Source: Platanthera guangdongensis
Taxonomy: Eukaryota; Streptophyta; Magnoliopsida; Asparagales; Orchidaceae
Assembly: GCA_039583875.1 (NCBI GenBank)
Contig: CM077151.1
Span: 27,852,390 to 27,916,389 of the forward strand
Reading direction: 5' to 3'
DNA: 64,000 nt
The position numbers were made by a program, and so were the translations under genes. Under the pieces are notes generated by a model that was given only the letters and a program-made list of their open reading frames with translations, searched no databases and was not told where the DNA came from. Each line of letters starts with the position of its first letter. Position 1 is the stretch's first letter. Shown one piece after another: positions 32,760 through 44,308 of the stretch.

Positions 32760-34917
32760 CGATGACAATAAAACCTCCTTCGGGACAATCCCTTGGTAAG
32801 ATTATCCGCCAGATTCAATTCTGACTTTACATAGTTGAGTGATATCACTTCTTTTTTCTTTGCTTCACTGATTTGTACCTGATTCTCATGAACTTGTTCA
32901 TTTTGGAATTAGTACTATTAGATGCAGTAAATCAATAACAGATTTATTATCACAATGCAAAGAAATAGCAGGTATAGGTTTTGCAAGTAAAGAAATTTCT
33001 AAAAGTAAATTTTTGATCCATTCATCCTGGGCACATGTTGTGTCCAAAGCTATAAGCTCTGATTCCATGGTACTCCTAGAAATGACTGTTTGTTTTGTAG
33101 AAGCCCATGAAATGGCGGCTCCTCCACAGGAGGAACATATACCCAGTCGTTAACTTAACGTCTAACGAATCAGTTACCCCATTGACCTCTGAATAACCTT
33201 CTAGTACTTCGGGAAATCCCGGATACACTAAACTATAATCTAAAGTTCACGAAGATATTTAAATATTTATTTAATGCTATCCAATGGTCATCACTTGGAT
33301 TACTAGTATATCTACTAAGTCGGCCTACGACATAGGAAATGTCGGGCCTAGTGCGGTTAGCTATGTAAAGAGTGATCCTATCATTTGTGCATACTTATGT
33401 TGATCAACCGGTTCACCCATATTTTTACAAAGTTTTGTGTTAGTGTCATATGGAGTAGAGGCGGGAGCGGAATCGTATAAATTAAATTTATTTAACATTT
33501 TCTCAATCGAATGTGATAGAGATAAAGAAACACTAGAATCAGTTTTAAACTAGTTTCATTTCTAATATGATATTTGCTACTCCCAAATCTTTCATATCAA
33601 ATTTGGAAGAGAGATTATATTTAGTTTCATTGATTAATTCAATGTATTTCCAAATATTAAGATATCATCTACATAAAGCATAATAAGACAATTTCATTTC
33701 CGTCTTGTTTGGCATAGATGCATTTGTCAATTCATTAGATTTGAAACCAAGAATAGAGACTACGGAGTCGAATTTTTGATACCATTGCTTAGGAGCTTGT
33801 TTCAATCCATAAAGAGATTTAATTAATTTCAGACTTTAGATTCTTGACCTTTGACTACAAAACCTTCGGGTTGAGTCATGTAGACTTCTTCTTCTAAGTC
33901 TCCATGTAAGAAGGCGTCTTGACGTCCATTTGATGGATAAGCAACTTAAAGATCGATGCCAAGGCGACTAGAATACGAAGAGAGGTTATTCTTGCGACTG
34001 GAGCGTATGTATCTAAAAAATCTATTCCTTGTTTTTGAGCATATCATTTAGCTACTAGGCGAGCCTTATTATTTATCTATGGAGCTATCCGGTTTTAGTT
34101 TCTTCTTAAAAATCAATTTACAGCCTATGGCTTTAGCACCAGGAGGTAAATCGGTTAGAATCAATGTTTTATTTTCAAGTATAGAATTAATTTCTATATT
34201 TATAGCTTCTTTCCAAAAGGATAATCGGACGAGTCATAGCTTCCTCAAAAGTATTGGGATCTCCTTCAACTAGATAGGTGAAGTAGTCCCTCCCCAAAGG
34301 TTCTTTCGATTCTAATTCTTTTAATTCTTCTAGGTTCATCAATTCCTAATGGTTCTAAGAAGAAGTTGAAGGTTGGTTTGAGCTAGATGAAGGTTGAGAT
34401 GAGTGGTTAAATTTAAAAGGGAATTTATCCTCAAAGTAGACTGCATCTCTAGCTTCTATAATAGTGTTATTAGATATTTCACTAATTTGTGATTAGTAAT
34501 TAAAAATCTATTAACACTACTATCTGACGCATAACCTATGAAAATAACGTCTAAGGTTTTAGGTCCTATTTTCTTTCTCTTTGGTTCAGGGATTGCTACC
34601 TTTGCTAAAACACCCCCACACTCTAAGAATTGGAGGTTAGGCTTTCTCATTTAAATAGTTTCAAATGGTGTTTATCACAATGGTTTGAAAGAATCCTATA
34701 AGGACAAACGAGGAGGTGAGCAACGCTTCTCCCCAAAGATTTTTGGGGCACCGGACTCCGCTAACATGGCATTGACCATATTAATCAAGGTCCGATTTTT
34801 ACTTCAGCCACCCCCCATTATTTGAGGTGGGCGAATATGGATCAGTCACTTGATGAATTCTCATGTTCTTGCAATATTTGAGTTAGTTCATTCGAAGTGT
34901 ATTATCCACCTCGGTCG
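32760..34917 (-). pseudogene. Copia pol remnant (integrase tail, RT, RNase H)
   Basis: Read on the minus strand: DRGG at the gap edge (integrase core), then AKVAIPEPKRKKIGPKT and FIGYASDSS (34456-34650, end of integrase), YVDDILIFG at about 33655-33675 (reverse transcriptase active site), AISWASTKQTVISRST (about 33110) and CDNKSVIDLL (about 32950; RNase H), ending LADNLTKG near 32810. The frame is broken throughout by stops and shifts. The 5' half is hidden by the assembly gap. It belongs to a different copia lineage from the element at 38451. Confidence 0.8.
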
Positions 34918-35417
34918 NNNNNNNNNNNNNNNNNNNNNNNNNNNNNNNNNNNNNNNNNNNNNNNNNNNNNNNNNNNNNNNNNNNNNNNNNNNNNNNNNNN
35001 NNNNNNNNNNNNNNNNNNNNNNNNNNNNNNNNNNNNNNNNNNNNNNNNNNNNNNNNNNNNNNNNNNNNNNNNNNNNNNNNNNNNNNNNNNNNNNNNNNNN
35101 NNNNNNNNNNNNNNNNNNNNNNNNNNNNNNNNNNNNNNNNNNNNNNNNNNNNNNNNNNNNNNNNNNNNNNNNNNNNNNNNNNNNNNNNNNNNNNNNNNNN
35201 NNNNNNNNNNNNNNNNNNNNNNNNNNNNNNNNNNNNNNNNNNNNNNNNNNNNNNNNNNNNNNNNNNNNNNNNNNNNNNNNNNNNNNNNNNNNNNNNNNNN
35301 NNNNNNNNNNNNNNNNNNNNNNNNNNNNNNNNNNNNNNNNNNNNNNNNNNNNNNNNNNNNNNNNNNNNNNNNNNNNNNNNNNNNNNNNNNNNNNNNNNNN
35401 NNNNNNNNNNNNNNNNN
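34918..35417. other. Assembly gap (500 N)
   Basis: Exactly 500 undetermined bases, a conventional placeholder length, so the true distance is unknown. Open frames running through it have no meaning. Confidence 1.
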
Positions 35418-35785
35418 TTGTAACCTTGTAACTGGAAATGCTGGAAATGGTCATTACACTAGCTATCGTGTCCGAGCTTGCATCACTTCATGTGTCGTGT
35501 GTTGCGCGATTTTCTTTCCGTCATTTTTCATATCTTTTCTTAAATGGTAAAATTGGGTCGTACAAACTAAGCTATGTTGAGAGGACGGCAGACATCAAGT
35601 GAGGCTGCATGTGGCACACAGAGTCAGGCGAGCGGCAATTACTATCACGTCGGACGAGGGGACCTAGGGCACAACTACTTGTGTGCACACATACACACTA
35701 CTCTAAAGAAAGTTCTTTAAAAAGTATATAATCATTCAAAAACATCTAGGCTGTCCAATCTGAGTGTGGGAGGAGAGGGGAAAAG
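35418..35785. other. Spacer after the gap
   Basis: No gene or repeat recognised. It could be the far end of the copia element or unrelated DNA. Confidence 0.4.
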
Positions 35786-35790
35786 TTTTA

Positions 35791-36509
35791 CCGATTGTTA
35801 TCCGCACTATAGTTCTGACTATTCACAAATTTTTGTTATCCTCAAAACCGTTTTTGTTAAAATTTTGTCCGCAGAGTAATTTTTTGATATCTCTAAAGTG
35901 AAAATTTAAAAAATTACAAAAAAATTGTTCTTAAATATTCTAATAATGCATAATATCATGGTAGGTTGACAAAAGTAAATATTTTTAAGAACATTTGAGT
36001 CAATGTTGTCTTCTTTAGAGTCACGCTTTATTTCTATTAAATAATCACATGTATGTAAATAATGAGAAATACCCTAATCATAGACATAACTATTACCTAT
36101 AAAAATCTCAAAAGATCGATCTCAGATGGCCGACCAAGAGAGGGGGTCGGGATAGGAGCGGGAATCAGGGTGGCTGTGGCAAAGGGGAGGTGGCGGCGGG
36201 GTGGCTGGGCGAGCAGAATGTCGGTAATCTGGGTAGGTTTTGCGATCTGCGGCAAAGGGCCGACGACGGGGGGTTCGGCGATCTGGGCGAGTTCGGCAAT
36301 CTGCGGGAAAGGGGAGACGGTGGCGACGGGGTGGCAAGGAGTTGAAAGCTGACGCAGTATGGCGATGTGGTTCGACAATCTGGGAGAAGGCGGAGGAGAT
36401 GCGTGCGGGAAAATATGTTGCAGTGCGGCTATCAGTTAGGTATGCGGGAAAAAAACTGACATTTAATTGTGGATATCAAAAAGATACGTGCGGTTAACAA
36501 TTCACCTAA
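35791..36509. mobile_element. Possible inverted-repeat element with GC-rich core
   Basis: CGATTGTTATCCGCAC on the left and, reverse-complemented, GAATTGTTAACCGCACG on the right pair at about 15 of 18 bases. The core (36120-36420) is rich in GGCGATCTGGG/CGGGGTGGC words. The ends resemble those at 28091 and 36889 (all with TTGTTAACCGCA-like words). No target duplication was confirmed. Confidence 0.35.
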
Positions 36510-36522
36510 AAAAAAGGTGGTG

Positions 36523-36690
36523 TTATGTGCAAATCAAGTTCGGCTACGTGCAAATCAGGTTAAGTGCAAACCAAACTAAAAAACCATAAGTACTTGTGAA
36601 TCTGTAAAGTGCTGGTCTGCACTTAGCTGTTCTAGCAATTTTTTTGAAAGAGCAATTTGCACATAGCCAAAACTGATTTGCACATAAAAA
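36523..36690. mobile_element. Small MITE with about 35-bp inverted ends
   Basis: The left arm GTTATGTGCAAATCAAGTTC and GGCTACGTGCAAATC is matched in reverse by TTTGCACATAGCC and GATTTGCACATAA on the right. No coding capacity. A related end (TTATATGCAAGTCAGTTTTGG, reversed) appears in the metacaspase intron near 61040-61065. Confidence 0.5.
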
Positions 36691-36888
36691 TTTTGCAAGT
36701 GTTATTTTCTTCATTTTCAAATTAATCATATGATGAGGAGCACAACCTCCACATGTGCGCTTTAAGGGAATCCACAAATGACCGAAACTTGTTCGCAATT
36801 AAGAGCAGTCATTTGCTAGCATAATCGAGTTTCCTTTGAAGGCATTATAGTATCTAAAATATACATAATATTATACTCATGTAAAATA

Positions 36889-37305
36889 CGTGATTGTTAA
36901 CCGCAACCCGTTATTTTGCTAGTCGCACCCCCAAGTCTCCCAAATTTTCACGCCTTTTCGAAATACTCCTTGTACATGCAATATCAGGAAAAATGTTCAA
37001 CACAAAAGTTGTAGATATCGACGAGATCTACAACTTTTGTGTTGATCACTTTTCCTAAAAATGCATTTACAAGGCGTACTTTGGAAATATGTCCAGATTT
37101 TGCGCATTTTTGAAATAAGCCTTGTACATGCAATTTCAGGAAAAGTGTTCAGCACGAAAGTTGTAGATCTCGTCGATATCTACAACTTTCGTGCTGAACA
37201 CTTTTCCTAAAATTGCATGTACAAGGCTTATTTCAAAAATGCGCAAAAACTGGAGAGATTTTGGGGTGCGACTAGCCCATTACGGGTTGCGGTTAACAAT
37301 CACCC
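36889..37305. mobile_element. Foldback-type MITE with two internal perfect hairpins (417 bp)
   Basis: Inverted ends CGTGATTGTTAACCGCAACC and, reversed, GGGTGATTGTTAACCGCAAC extend over about 42 bp. Inside are two long palindromes (36986-37055 and 37137-37208), each built on AAAGTTGTAGAT...ATCTACAACTTT with TGTTCA/TGAACA arms. Flanks TAAAATA (36882-36888) and TAAAATA (37306-37312) fit a target duplication. A short block CTTGTACATGCAAT.TCAGG is repeated at the foot of each hairpin. Confidence 0.75.
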
Positions 37306-37312
37306 TAAAATA

Positions 37313-38445
37313 TACCAAAAAACCTCAAAAAGTTGGCCCCACACAACACAAAAACACCCAATATCCTTATTTCCCCAACTTTGCAAACTCAATTATAGGA
37401 GTTGAATATTTTTGTGCAGAGTGAGACTTTTTTTTTCTTTTTTCTTTTTTTTTTCTTTTTTTGTAAACTTTTGGTATATTTTAGATGATATAGTATTAAT
37501 CATTAATTATTTGGTGGAAAGTATTTATGTTAATGTGGTATTCGGAGTCCAATAATTACCGAAGTCACGTCGCGTGAATCTGCTTTCATGAACGTGATTC
37601 AGGCAGAATGTGTCATCAACCAACAGCTGGCAGCGACAGCACAACAGAGATCGCACGTGCCCGATCTACCGATCTATCTCGGTACACCTGGCATATTTGG
37701 AGAAGCCACCGTAATTTTTTATAGTTGATATTATCATTAGCAGGCCAATATTATATTTGTATGCAAAATGAATTGGATGAAGTTGATGTTATAAAAATTT
37801 AGGACTCTGCATCACTATTCAAATTAATATTATCAAAGTTTTTTAGTAAACGCAACCACACAAAAATATAGGATCATTTAAGCATACATTATTGATTTCA
37901 ATTTGGAGTGAATACACAAATTTATCTTTCTAAATTTAGAACATAAAATGAAGCTGGCTAGAACGAAAAATAACTGAAGTGCGGAAATTAATTTATACCA
38001 TTCTTGAATTCTTGATCATTCTTCATGATTGCGGAAATGCACAACAATTGTGACGTGTTGTTCTTTATGAATTCCGCGGCGTTAGCAAATCCTGTTGGCA
38101 TATAAAGCTATATGCAATTTTGTATCTCTAATGCAACAAAATTAATTAGCACCAAATATGTCTGTAGATCTATCACACTCAATCCAAAACAATTAATCAT
38201 CTAGATCCAATACTGAGAGTTCGAATTTAATTAATAAAGCTATCAATACCAATACCTGATATTTTAATCAAAGTCGACATCAACAATGGCGTGATCTAGA
38301 TGACCATTTCTTCCAAAAGCATGAACAGAGGATGTTTAATGTGATTGTTTTTTTCCCAAAATAATCTCTGAATGACAGCCTGTAGGATCACCATAGTAGA
38401 GCCCTAGATACACGCCTCTTCCACTGGAGCTAATAAAGAGAAGTG
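37313..38445. other. AT-rich spacer
   Basis: Contains a T-rich run (37428-37463). No gene recognised. It ends at TGTCT (38446-38450), the left target duplication of the copia element. Confidence 0.45.
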
Positions 38446-38450
38446 TGTCT

Positions 38451-38625
38451 TGTTAATGTATATTTGGACGAATAACAGGTTCGGAGGCATAACGGGTCAG
38501 TTCGGACACGTGTAGATCCGATACCCGTAGAAACTCCTTGGCTTTGCCTATTTATACCCGCCTAGGGGCAACGGGTAGGGGATTCCACTTTGATCCACAT
38601 CCGGATGCTTCGAGCAACACCTTCA
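38451..38625 (+). repeat. 5' LTR (minimum extent shared with the 3' LTR)
   Basis: TATA-like CTATTTATACCC at 38548-38559 fits an LTR promoter. Similarity to the 3' copy stops after CTTCA at 38625. Sequence from 38626 to about 39353 also looks like untranslated LTR DNA, with an AAAGAGGGTTTTAAGTAAAT block near 39296, so the original LTR may have been about 900 bp. Confidence 0.8.
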
Positions 38626-39372
38626 ATCTCGAAGTAACACCCCATTGCTCGTTCATCCCGTCTCGTAACCGTCTCCCCCGAAACCACCGCTCTCGATTTC
38701 CTGTAGCCGCCATTGTTTTCTGATCGGAGAAGAAGGCACGTCGTACTCCCCCGCCTCCGCCTTTGCTGTTTGTCGTCGCCCGATCCTTGTATTTTCGCCG
38801 CTCGGTCGGGAAAAGATACGAATCGGGAAGCCGCCGGGTTCGATCGGGAGGGAAAGGAGGAAACGCCGACTGCAGGAAACGCCACTCCCGTGTTTTCTCT
38901 AGCCGCTGCTGCGTTAAATCGGACACTACCGCCTGGATTTCGTGAAGCAGTCGGCGGTCATTGAAAAAAAAAACGAAGAGGCGCCGCCGGTTTTGATCGG
39001 GAAAGAGGAAGTAGCATTCTGCCGCTGCTTAGTGATCGAAAAAAAAACAGAAGATTTCCCCGCCGCTGTTTCGCTCGGTTCGGGAAGGAGGAGAAAATCC
39101 GCCTGCTTGGCTCCTGCCGACGAGATCGTGTTGAGTAAATTTTCATTGTGGTTGCATTTATTGTTTTGTTCTTTCTTCGGCTAATGCTCTGATCGAAGAA
39201 AACAAGAGGGGAGAAATTAAATTCACTGTTCTGTTTTGGCATCCCATCAAGAATTATCTCTCTAGGATCAACCATGTGCCCTAATCCTAGGGATTAAAGA
39301 GGGTTTTAAGTAAATTTAATTTTGTGCTATAAGTTCTGAGTACTTATTCAGAACTGCAAGACAGATCTACGT

Positions 39373-39387
39373 TTGGCATCGGATCAA
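39373..39387 (+). other. Candidate tRNA-Met primer binding site
   Basis: TGGCATCGGATCAAG differs from the usual plant copia site TGGTATCAGAGC at three of the first twelve bases. It lies 82 bp before the gag start codon, a normal distance in copia elements, and just after an LTR-like ...GAACTGCA end near 39358. Confidence 0.5.
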
Positions 39388-39454
39388 GTCCTTGGCAACC
39401 GTGTTCAACCGAAGAGGGGAAGCAAACAATTTTTTGCAACATTAGCGAACAACA

Positions 39455-42400
39455 ATGATGAAGGGAAATTTCTCGTCCCCAGTTCCGATGATAAAATTGG
39501 AGAAGTTTACAGCAACTGAATTCAATGACTGGAAGCTAAATACACAATTTGGAATGAAGTGCCTGAACGTGTTCTACACAGTTCAGTCTGATCGTGCTGC
39601 CATTATGGGGACTGACGATGAGGCTCAGTGGATTGCTGATGAGGACTTCTGCCGCGACTACCTGCTGAACTGCTTGTCCTCCAGCCTGGCGAAGACGTAC
39701 ATCAAAATGAAGACTGCCAAGGAAATCTGGGAGGCACTGGAGGAGCACTTCAGGCAAGAGGAGGATCTGTCCAAGGCACACCTGGTGGACAAATTCCACT
39801 CCTTCATGTTCGACGAGGAGAAAGCGATTCTCCCTCAGGTATCGAATTTTGAAGCTATAGTATATTCTTTACATAGTGAGAACATTTCTCTGCCAGACAG
39901 TTTTGTTGCTGGCATGATTATTTTTAAACTGCCTTCTACATGGTACAACTTTAAAACTGAAATGTACCGCAAGAAGATGCAGGCCGGTCTTAATGACCTC
40001 AAGCGATTTATTCGCATTGAGGATGAAAATATGATTCAACACGCTTTAGAAACTGTTAGCAAACAGAAGGCTGCGGCTAACATGATCCTTAGTTCTAAAC
40101 GCGTGTCAAACCCTAAGAGGACCAGACCCTCTCATGGTAGCTCCCAAGTTTCAGGCCCTACCAAACGCAATAAAAAATTCAAGGGCAAGTGTTTTAACTG
40201 TAACAAGTGGGGACACAGTGCATCTGATTGCAGGCTCCCTAAAAGGGAAAGAACCAAAGCACCACAGGATGGCAACCAAGCCAATATGGTTAGCCAAGCT
40301 GAGCCTTCTGACTTTGTTGCAATGGTCGGAAACGTTACGGCCAGCACGGAGTGGTACTTGGATTCGGGGGCGATGTGCCACGTCTGCAACAATTCTGCTC
40401 TTATGACAGGTCTCACTACTGTGAAAGAGTCTGTGACGGTGGCCAATGGTGACACAACTGACGTACTGAAGTTGGGGAACGCAACCTTGCTGCTATCCTC
40501 AGGTAAGTCTTTAATTTTAAAGAACGTCAAATTTATTCCTTCATTAGCTGCTAACTTGGTGTCTATTGGTCTTTTATATGATGCCGGTATGTCATTTACT
40601 TTTTGTAGCGGTAGAGTAATACTGTCAGTTAACTCCCGCTATTTTGGATGTGCATACGTCCAAAATAGGATGTACCAACTAAGTCTAGCAAACGAATTAG
40701 TTCAACAAGTTCAAACAAACTTAGTTAGCCCTAAGACTCTACATGAGAGACTAGGACACGTGAACTATAGGAAAATGTTCCAAATAGCTAGAACTCACCA
40801 GATCACATTAGACACTAAGTCACAGCCTGAGAAATGTGATGTGTGTGCTCAGACTAAGATCACTCGGAAACCTTTTAGTGCGGTTACTAGGAGCACAACA
40901 CCTCTAGAGCTTATACATTCCGACATATGTGACTTTAAAAGTTTTGTCACCAGAGGAGGAAGGAAGTATATGATCACGTTTATAGATGACTGCTCTAGTT
41001 TTTGTCACATCTATCTTCTTAAAACTAAAGATGAAGCATTTGAAAAGTTTTGTCTTTTCAAAACCAGGGTGGAGAACCAACTAGACATGAGAATAAAGAG
41101 GTTTAGAAGTGATAGAGGAGGAGAATACATGTCTAGTGAGTTCCGGGGTTTCCTTGTCTCTCAAGGGATCATAGCAGAGACCACTGCTCCTTACTCACCT
41201 CAATCGAATGGTATAGCCGAGCGGAAAAATAGACCGTTAATAGAGATGTTGAACTCTATGTTGCTCACTGCTGTCATGTCAACTGCCTATTGGGGAGAAG
41301 AAGTTTTAACTGCAAACAACATTCTGAACAAAGTCCCCCATGCTAAGTTAGACGTCACACCCTATGAGCTTTGTTTTAAGAGACCCCCTACATTGACTAA
41401 ACTTAAGACCTGGGGATGTATAGCCTATGTCAGGGTCTCTGACCCTAGACGGTCTAAACTTGGACCTAGGACAAACATGTGTGTCTACTTAGGTTGTGCT
41501 GAAGATAGTGCTGCAGATAGATTCTTAGACCTGTTTAATAATATAATTATTGAAACTAGCGATGTTGTGTTCTTTGAGGATAAGTTCCTTAAGGATAAGA
41601 ACCTAACCATCCTAGGTATGCAAGCAACTATTACTGAAGAAGAACCTGAATCAGTACCGAGCACTTCCTATTCAGTCCCGATAGACAATAATGTCCTAGA
41701 GTCTAGACGGACTTTGATGAGAGAGAGAACTCCCGGAACCTTCGGTAGTGATTTTGTCACCTACCACGTTGAGGCTAATCCATCCACCTATAAGGACGCG
41801 ATGAGATCAAGGGATTCCCTACTCTGGAAAGAGGCCATTGATGAAGAGATGAACTCTTTGCTTCAGAACAACACCTGGATGTTGGTTGATAAGCCAAAAG
41901 GGGCTAAAACTATAGGGTATAAGTGGGTTCTGAAAAAGAAGCTCAATCCTGATGGTAGCGTAGCTAAGTATAAAGCACGCCTGGTGGCTAAAGGTTTCAC
42001 ACAAGTTAGTGGGGTGGATTACTTTGATGTATATTCACCAGTGTGTCACTTAGCAACCATTAGGATACTCCTTGCTATTGCGTCTATTGAGAACTTTATT
42101 GTTCATCAAATGGATGTTAAGACTCCGTTTTTGAACGGAGATCTGACCGAAGAGATATACATGAGCCAACCTGAAGGTTTCATAGTTCACGGTCACGAAA
42201 GTAAGGTCTGTAAGTTGATCAAATCGCTATACGGACTTAAACAAGCACCAAAATTATGGCATGAGAAGTTTGACTATAGTGTAAGGAACATGAGATTCAT
42301 GTCGAGTCTCTCCGACAAATGTCTTTACATACGTCATAGATCGAACAAAGTCACTATAATATGCTTGTATGTGGATGATATGCTGATTCTTGGTTCTGAT

Positions 42401-43322
42401 CAATCCATGGTGGATGACGTTAAGTCAGAAATAATGCAGACATTTAGCATTAAAGACCTAGGTATAGCTGAGACTATACTAGGCATGCAAGTGAGCTTTG
42501 GAAAAAAATGACATTTCCCTAAGTCAAAGCCACTACATAAAGTCCTTGTTGGACACGTGGGGATACAGTGAACGTAGAGCAGTGAAGACACCTTACAATT
42601 ACAATAATTGCCTGAAGCCCAACGATGGAGCTGCAGTTAGACAGTCAGATTATGCTAAACTGATTGGTAGTCTCATGTATGTTATGGTCTGCACAAGACC
42701 TGACATAGCATTTACGGTCGGCATGTTAAGCAGATTCACTAGTAATCCTAGCCAAGACCATTACGATGCCCTCGATAGGCTGATGTGATACCTAAAGCAC
42801 ACCCAAAAGTATGCTTTATGTTACCATGGTCATCCTCTAGTTTTTGAAGGATATTCTGATGCATCATGGTGCTCAGAATTAAACGACAGCAAGTCCACTA
42901 GTGGATTTATATTCACACTAGGAGGAGCAGCTGTAGCCTGGAAGTCCAAGAGGCAATCTTGTATTGTATTGTCTTCTATGGAATCCGAACTCTACGCTCT
43001 ATCTTCAGCAGGAGAAGAAGCAGAGTGGATAAGAGATTTGATGATGGACATTCCACTGTCGAGCCTGAAGTTGAGTTCTGTTGCAGTTTACTGCGACAAT
43101 CAGGCTACTAAAATGATTGCTATGAACACGTTATTCAATAGCAAAAGAAGGCAGCTAGAGATGAAACAAGCCTGGTTGACCTCCCTTATGAGTCAAGGGA
43201 TTGTAAACCTCGTTGATGTGAGGTCAAAAGATAATATTGCAGACGCCTTAACAAAGGGCTTAAATAGAGTTCTCACCATTAAAACATCGGGGGAGATGAG
43301 ATTAAAGTTCATAGAAATATGA
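39455..43322 (+). pseudogene. Copia gag-pol polyprotein, two inactivating lesions
   Basis: The first 1018 codons are open: an N-terminal gag domain, a zinc knuckle CFNCNKWGHSASDC from residue 246 (RNA binding), protease WYLDSG with Asp303, the pre-integrase LHERLGHVN near 428, an integrase core with a D490-D553-E589 triad (D,D-35-E spacing) and reverse transcriptase with YVDD at 972-975. An A-run at about 42502-42508 shifts the frame (42498-42788 continues it), then TGA at 42786 interrupts RLM/YLKHT, where CGA is expected, and RNase H (SMESELYAL, VYCDNQA, ADALTKGL) runs to 43322. It lies between its own LTRs. As written it cannot make RNase H; gag, protease, integrase and most of RT are intact. 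The ATG at 39455 is the first in frame and fits the family. Confidence 0.93.
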
Positions 43323-44128
43323 AACTTCCTCCTATGTTTATGTTTTTATGGTAAGAATCTATAGTCGCAACATTCAAGCATCTAATAACAGACTGAAAAC
43401 CCCAAATAATTTCTTAATGAAAGCCCAAGATGGTTAGATGCTAGTCATTCCACACCTGATGACTTAACATATTTCTCGTTGTAAGCTGATTTGAGAATTA
43501 TTCAACTGGGAATAGAAAGTCGTTATATATGTTAATCTAACATTAGTGATCATAGCACATTATTCCACATTTGATAATGTTGCAAATGACGGTGTGTCAA
43601 ATCATATGATAAGGTACATAGTAGTCACTATTGCGTAAGATAACAACGTTTGATTTATTAAAATCAAAACTTGACTGGTCCTAGCTAGACTGAATAGAGA
43701 TGCCGACAGTGTTACTTCACTACTGCTACAAGTGATAAGCTCATTTAAGTAGAGCTAGTTTACTTTGATACGTCACTACATATGTTTATAAATTCATAGA
43801 GTCTGACTCATGAAATTCCTTGCAGGCACTGGTGAAGATGGAGGAGAGAAAGTGGATTTTGACATAGATGATGATGATCTACTCTCTGAGTAGAATTGTT
43901 ACACGTTTATCTATAGCCATTTTTTGTTTTCCAGACTTATTTGATATGGAGTAGCACATTTATATTTTTATGATGTATTATGTTATTGTTTTAAAACTCA
44001 TGTTTGTGTTTTTCTTTAAAACTGTGCTAACTCTTATGTAATGTGTAAAGTCGGAAATTTATTTTGATATTCTCCACTTTCTGCACTCCGAAACGTACAC
44101 GTTATTTGTCACAAATATAGGAGGAGAT
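43323..44128 (+). other. Copia 3' untranslated region and polypurine tract
   Basis: Non-coding AT-rich DNA after RNase H. It ends ATATAGGAGGAGAT (44115-44128) abutting the LTR, the plus-strand primer. Within it, about 43826-43895 is an acidic open stretch (DEDGGEKVDFDIDDDDLL-like) of unclear meaning. Confidence 0.7.
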
Positions 44129-44303
44129 TGTTGATGTATATTTGGACGAATAACAGGTTCGGAGGCATAACGGGTCAGTTAGGACACGTGTAGATCCGAT
44201 ACCCGTAGAAACTCCTTGGGTTTGCCTATTTATACCCGCCTAGGGGCAACGGGTAGGGGATTCCACTTTGATTCCCATCCGGATGCTTCGAGCAACACTT
44301 TCA
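44129..44303 (+). repeat. 3' LTR
   Basis: 175 bp, starts TGTTGATG and ends TTTCA immediately before TGTCT. It carries the same TATA-like CTATTTATACCC as the 5' copy. It contains only the sequence up to shortly past the expected transcription start, so it may lack most of U5. Confidence 0.85.
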
Positions 44304-44308
44304 TGTCT

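Larger units (their letters stand above)
38451..44303 (+). mobile_element. Ty1/copia retrotransposon, nearly complete (5.85 kb)
   Basis: Terminal repeats of 175 bp begin TGTTAATGTATATTTGG and TGTTGATGTATATTTGG and end CTTCA and TTTCA. Target duplications TGTCT are perfect (38446-38450, 44304-44308). A gag-pol frame covers 39455-43322 with two lesions. A polypurine tract (GGAGGAGA) sits directly before the 3' repeat. About six of 175 LTR positions differ, so the insertion is not recent. A tRNA-Met-like primer site is found only at 39373, far from the end of the shared 175 bp, which raises a question about the true length of the 5' LTR. Confidence 0.92.

Noticed and set aside
34850..35550. Frames of about 190-217 codons
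   Set aside because: Almost entirely undetermined bases.
38552..39275. Overlapping frames of 60-124 codons before the copia gag
   Set aside because: They lie in the LTR or leader of the copia element on both strands and look like untranslated GC-rich sequence.
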